This document shows, one piece after another, positions 58,801 through 64,000 of a stretch of 64,000 nt of DNA. Numbering within the stretch: the first letter of the stretch is position 1; every line of letters begins with the position of its first letter. Under the pieces are notes generated by a model. The model was not told where the DNA came from and made no database searches. It saw only the letters and a program-made list of their open reading frames with translations. The DNA is from Phalacrocorax aristotelis (Eukaryota; Chordata; Aves; Suliformes; Phalacrocoracidae): positions 129,704,125 to 129,768,124 of the forward strand of contig NC_134276.1 in NCBI RefSeq assembly GCF_949628215.1, read 5' to 3'. The position numbers were made by a program, and so were the translations under genes.

Positions 58801-61800
58801 GTTAATGTATTAAGGTGTGCCTGGCTTATTCACTACCAATTTAACAGGACTTTGGAAGACTTTTAAGGATGTTCTGTAGCAGTGGTTGCTAATTTTATAA
58901 TGGAGTGATGCCAGCTAATGTAGAGAAACATTTTTTTGCAAAATTTTTGGGATTGCCCAAAGACCAAACTTACCTGAAGAATGCAGGGATAGATGAATGA
59001 TGTGAATTTGAGGCTGAATTAGTCTTGCATTTCCAGTGTATTTTTAAGAGAGTGAGGGAGGAATAAAGGGAGCTGATAATTCTTAAAGTATTTAGGACTT
59101 TACTTTGAACTAAAAGTAATTGCTTGACACCAACTGATTACTAGAAAGGTGCTCACTACCTTTTGAAGAAATTATATTGGAGCATTAATAAAGAATTGTG
59201 TCTTTTGGTGTTTGTTTAGTGCGTGTAGCAACACCAGCCAAAACCTCACATTTTGATCCAATGCTTGAGAGCATACAAGCATATTAAAAAGAAAAAAAAA
59301 GTTTCTTGGTCCCTTGTGGCTCAACATACGTGGTTGAAAGAGGTTTGCCCTTGCCAGTGAATCTGAGCTACAGGATTGCCCAAGTCCAAGCTGAACCTGC
59401 AGAAGTCTGAGAATGCAAGCATGTTGCTACTATATCTCTATTAAAAGGCTTTTTAAAACATGTTTGAGTTTAAAAGGGAGGTCTTTTTTGCACAGCTGAA
59501 AAAGGCTTTGCCTAAATTTGGGTAATGTGCATTGCACAGCAGCATGGATAATTAACAAGGGTGGTGTTTCCCTCCATCTTAGGGACTTACTACTAATTGA
59601 AGGGAAGATGGAAAAACAATTAAGATAGTAACATTAAGTTCCTTGAATAGTAGTTTATTTTAAGGAGAGGCATAATGAGTGGTGCTGCTGTCTCTTGGCC
59701 GTTGGCAGCAAGATCATGTATGACTTGTACCATTAGACTATCCCAATGAAGAAAGCTGCTCTTCAATCAGCCCATCTGTGCAAATGTTTTGAGGGGAAGC
59801 AGATTCTGGGACATGTGGCTTAAGTAAGGCAGGCTCATTCCAAATCTTTAGAAAATTCAAATGTAGCGTCTTCCTTCAGATAGGATACAGATGTGATTCC
59901 ATACATAACCTTGTTTAACTCTGTTTCTTGACATCTCTCTACCCCGTGTACACATCCTACCTCTTCAATGGCATGAGACATCACACTCTAGTTGTAATGA
60001 CAGAAATGAAATACTTTGACAGAGAATCTTCTTTATAATACTTGTTTGCTTGAGTCTATTAAGCTGTTCTTTGAACTGGCCAGAACTGATCATAAATTGG
60101 GCAGCTTACCCCCAGTCCTTGGTGAGGTGTGCTATTAGGACTTTATCTGAATAGAAAGTGCAAAACAGATCTGCAATATAACAAACAATTTAAAATGAAG
60201 GAAGGAGATAGGTATTACACACATTGCACTACAATCGCTGGTATGGGGTGCTGAAGGTGTTCCAGGGCCTTCATGACAGGTATGCTGTTTACCCAGTTAC
60301 TTGCGCTTACTTAGACGTAGTTCAACTCTAAGTATCTGTAAGGTACGTAAGCAAGGTGGCAGGTATGAAAAGGATTTATGGAATTGTTGTGTAACCTTTC
60401 TTCACTTTGATTACCTCACTGTTTGGCTTTTTTCTATGTCTGTGGGAGAAGTAAGAGTTTTAAGTCCCTCTGATTCTTAAAAAAGCAGTTGCAGAATGTG
60501 TGTCAGACATGTGCAGCCACTTACATGGAGCAGTGGTTTCAAATGTGGCATGAATACAAACATAAAAAGTAGAGGCCCAAATTCTTATTTCGTGAAGTAA
60601 GCTTACTCCCACATATTTGCCTGCATTGTATCTTACTCAGAACATGCTTATGCTGAAGGATAGTATTGCTTTCCTTTTAGAAGTGATGAAGGCTTTTAGA
60701 GTAGTTGCATCACTAAATAAAAGTCATTGTTCTGTTATAGCTTATTCCTGCCTGGGAATAAAAATAAACTAGGTGGGTGTAAGTATGTAAATTAATCACA
60801 GAGAAAGATATGCTGCTACTCACTTAGCTAAGAATATTTCTGCCTGAAAGTTGGTGGAACTTCTAAGTGAAGACCGATCCTACCATTTGCTCCAGTTGGG
60901 TGGGGGGAATCTTTTAAGGAAAAAAAAAGTAGTTCTTTGGTCACATGTTACATTTCATTTCAGTGATTTAAATGCTAACCAAGACTCCTTGATCCTTTAG
61001 CAGCCTTCTGTAAATAAAACATAGCTGCTAGAAGAATCAGAAATATAGTCAAGGCCCAGTGTTGTCTGTCTTTCTGTAATTACTTCTTTCAGATCCTTAA
61101 CTGTTCCTTAAAAGAAATAATCACTTATCTTTTCTGATATTATAAGTATAATCTTAAAAACGTGAATGTAGATAATGCAGACATTGGGCTATGTTCTGCA
61201 GAAAACCTGAAAAAATAGCACCGAGTTGTGACGTGATTCATTAGTGGTGGGGTCCTTAACTCTCAGATATAACACAGAAGTCTAAATTTGAATAACTGCT
61301 TCCTTGCCGATTACTTTTGAATAGCCAACTTGCTATCGTGTTTTCCAAAAATAATCTTAAGTGGAGGGGAGTCATGAGTACCTTATCAGCTGCCTACATC
61401 TCTGTTTTCCCTCAAAATTATGTTGTGTCTTAATCCAAACCAATGCATCATTCATACAGCTAAGATTTAAATTTATGCTTGTGTGCAGGGGAAAAGTATG
61501 GTCAGAGCAAGCTTGAGGTATAGAAGAAACATGAGCTGTAGCTTTGAGACCTTCCATTCTTTAGCTGCATCTGCACTGCAAAGCATGTGTCACTGAGCTC
61601 ATATTTAGGTGGCTCTAAGTGTCATTCACAATTACCAGGTCTTCTTGCTCTTCTAATGATCACAACACTTACTCTGACACTGAAACCATGTATTCTGTGT
61701 TCATGTATCCATATAAAAACATCTAGTCAGCTTTTGCAATTTAACTTACAAGGCTGACTTCAACTTCTGTGCAGTTCAGTCCTAGGAGATGCCTGTTCAA

Positions 61801-64000
61801 TGTGCTGTTGTAAAGACCTTAACAGAACTATTGCTGATGGGCGTAGCAAGAAGCATGAGTTTTAGGAAAAGCACAGAGAATTAGACATTCTGAAGGCCTA
61901 GCAACAGAGGGAAGGAAGCAGGTTGTCCTGCCTATTTAAAAAAAAAAACCCAAACCAAACAAAAAAAAAATGCAAAAAACCCAACAAAAACCTAAACAAC
62001 TTTTTTAAAAAAAGTGAAGGCTACATGCTGTGTAAAGAGCGAAGTTGTCAGAAGGAACTTGCTCTGGGGCTCTTTACTGCAGCTGTGGCTGAATGCCTTG
62101 CTTATTGCAACGTCTTTTTAACAACTGGGAATGGAACGTGCCTGGGAGGCACTGTGTCAGTGGTGACTGGCATCTTTATATGGACTGTGGGTAAAAGTTA
62201 TGGGGAGATGTTTTCAGATTAACGATAAAGTTATTGTTACATAGAATATTTTGTGCAATGGGATGGTATTTGAATTTGGTGGGAGATAAAGCAATGCCAT
62301 CTTCTGCTGTAAATCAAGATGGCATTCAGCCTGGCAAATTCTGTTGGAACAATCCATCTAGCCAGTCTGTCCTCTGAGTACCCTCAGAAGGTGAGCCTGG
62401 GAGTTGACAGGCATCATTCTACTGGATAGCAAAGACTGGATTAAAAATACTTGTATTATGACACATTATTTCCCTTTCTTTCTTCCCTGACTGTGTGTAC
62501 ACAGTTTCTAACTTCCCATGTTTTGTAGGCAATAAATTACCTGTATTTTTCCATTAGCAAGCCACATCAACTGGGTTCTCCTCACTGACATGTCCCCCAT
62601 TTTAGAGACTTTTAATTTCCTTCTCTCTCAGGTGGTAGAACTGGTAGGTGTGTAATTGAACTCAGAATAATTGTTTCCAGCTTGCATGTGATTCTTGCTC
62701 TTTATTTCTGACCCAAATTTTTGTGCTCTCACATGACTTTTTTTTTAGCTGGAGTAGTTAATATAGCTATTTCTATTTGTAGGTAGTGTAGTGTTCCATC
62801 TGTGTTATATGCATTAAGTAAAACCTCTGCTTGCTTTTTGTAAGTACCAGCCCGGTGGGACTGGAGACCCTCTGGAGCAATCCCATCTGTTTTTGAGGTC
62901 TTGTCTGTTAACAATATGATCTCTGACTAAGTTTGGGACTTAACCTGGTGAAACATTGTATTTGTGTTCACCTGGTCATTTTCCTAATCCTGGTGGGCTT
63001 GGGAGGAAAGGGTGTTAAGAATTTGCCTTGGAAGGCACAGTGAAGCTTTTGAGATCCTCAGGTAAGGAAAGCTGGAGAGAGTTGTATGTATAGCTTATTC
63101 CAGCTTACTGTTTGTGTTAAGCTGTCCAGTTATTGGTGTCTTAAAATATATATAAAGACAGACCAGAACTCTTCAATACCTTCCAATTTGCAGACCCCCT
63201 ACAGACTTCCCACTGAATATCTTGAATCCCTGTACAGTAAATTTAAGACTGCTGACAGCCTTGTGTTTCTTAACTATTTTCCCCCAGAACTTTAAGAAGT
63301 AATTCAGGGAATTCTGAGTCCTGTAGGCTGTAAGTTGAAAAAATCACTGATTTAGCAAGTTCCACCACAAAATTGGAGAAATCTGTTCTTTCAGTTCTGG
63401 AGCATCATTTTGCTCTGAAATAGCAGTAAACCCAAGGCTTTTTTAATTAAAACCAAAACACCCTTCCCTCCCCCCCCCCAGTAGATCCAATTGCTTATCC
63501 TCAAGCAAGTCCTTGAAATGAGTAAATGAAGGAAAGCAGCTTATTCAAACGTGAGCAATGTCTTAGTCTGGATACTTCAATAGCAGAAACATCTGAAGTA
63601 ATCAGTGTATGCCTTTATTGCATATTTTTACTGAGTTAAATGCTTTAGTCATTTGGTAGTGAGGAAGTCCAGGCACAGCTGAGAATGTGCTCATCTCATA
63701 GCCTTAGCAGAACTCCTTCTGCAAGACCAAGAAACTCACCCAATATCCATTGGCAGTGTCCCAAACAAGTGTGCTAAGGTGTGAACTTTTACCTCTTACA
63801 ATACTGGCTGTGACTCAGATACATTGATAACCAAAGCAGGCTGGAAGGTACAGAGAGAAAGAGGAACAAAGATGAAATGCAGACTCTGACATACACTCTG
63901 TCTTAAGTTCATCGACAATAACTGAGAAATCTAGAAAGGTATCAATTTACCTAGAAATACTGGATCTCTAGGATGGCATGAGTGATAAAAGTGCAGAGCT
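55830..64000 (+). other. SLC22A15: SLC22A15 intron 1 (continues past the window)
   Basis: From the donor at 55830 to the window end I find no exon fitting the next SLC22A15 segment, which in human starts LYVATEAILIALVGA from memory. The intron is therefore longer than 8.1 kb. It contains T- and A-rich tracts (about 57224-57242, 61937-61970), an A/C-rich stretch at about 61937-62000, and a C-run at about 63468-63479. Otherwise it shows no repeat I recognise. Confidence 0.8.

Noticed and set aside
61923-62222. 99-codon ORF with hydrophobic stretches in SLC22A15 intron 1, considered as exon 2
   Set aside because: The sequence does not fit the expected LYVATEAILI-type continuation, and the frame from the possible acceptor CTGCAG stops after about 12 codons.
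1-64000. CRISPR arrays, operons, tRNA or rRNA genes
   Set aside because: No direct repeats with spacers, no cloverleaf-like or rRNA sequence seen; the window is clearly eukaryotic nuclear DNA.

Overview
This is a vertebrate chromosomal window, most likely from a bird. It has long, mostly gene-free DNA, CpG islands over promoters, GT/AG splice signals, and several CR1 LINE fragments. The youngest CR1 copies end in the ATTCTATG-type 3' tail typical of archosaur/avian CR1. Only two protein-coding genes can be supported. They are divergently oriented and sit on opposite sides of about 50 kb of intergenic DNA.

Left end (about 0.6-5.7 kb): NHLH2 (HEN2/NSCL2), a neuronal basic helix-loop-helix transcription factor on the minus strand. 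Its whole 162-codon ORF lies in one exon (1838-2326). An AU-rich 3' UTR with two overlapping-range poly(A) signals runs down to about 590. Upstream there is a broad CpG island with strong splice donors at 4363 and 4497, which suggests non-coding 5' exons. The C-terminal bHLH domain matches NHLH2 essentially perfectly. The N-terminal linker carries a long glycine-rich, G-quadruplex-prone expansion.

Middle (about 6-55 kb): no convincing protein-coding gene. It holds microsatellites and ancient L3/CR1-like and MIR-like relics. A minus-strand CR1 lies at 52.1-52.6 kb, and two abutting plus-strand CR1 pieces lie at 54.36-55.2 kb. An orphan CpG island at 46.7-47.06 kb contains an exact CTCF consensus. 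Several AT-rich blocks carry compound homeodomain, POU, MEIS/PBX and RFX-type motifs and look like conserved enhancers. Given the neighbours, long-range regulation of NHLH2 is the most natural reading, but this is inference.

Right end (55.4-64 kb): the CpG-island promoter and first coding exon (55743-55829) of SLC22A15, a major-facilitator organic-ion/zwitterion transporter, on the plus strand. The exon ends at a consensus donor. The remaining 8.2 kb is intron 1, and I find no second exon. The NHLH2 / SLC22A15 head-to-head order is, from memory, the same in human 1p13.1.

I found no novel protein system. The most interesting signals are regulatory or structural: the hairpin cluster downstream of NHLH2, the NHLH2 glycine/G4 expansion, the RFX and MEIS/PBX motif pairs, the orphan CTCF island, and the chimeric CR1.
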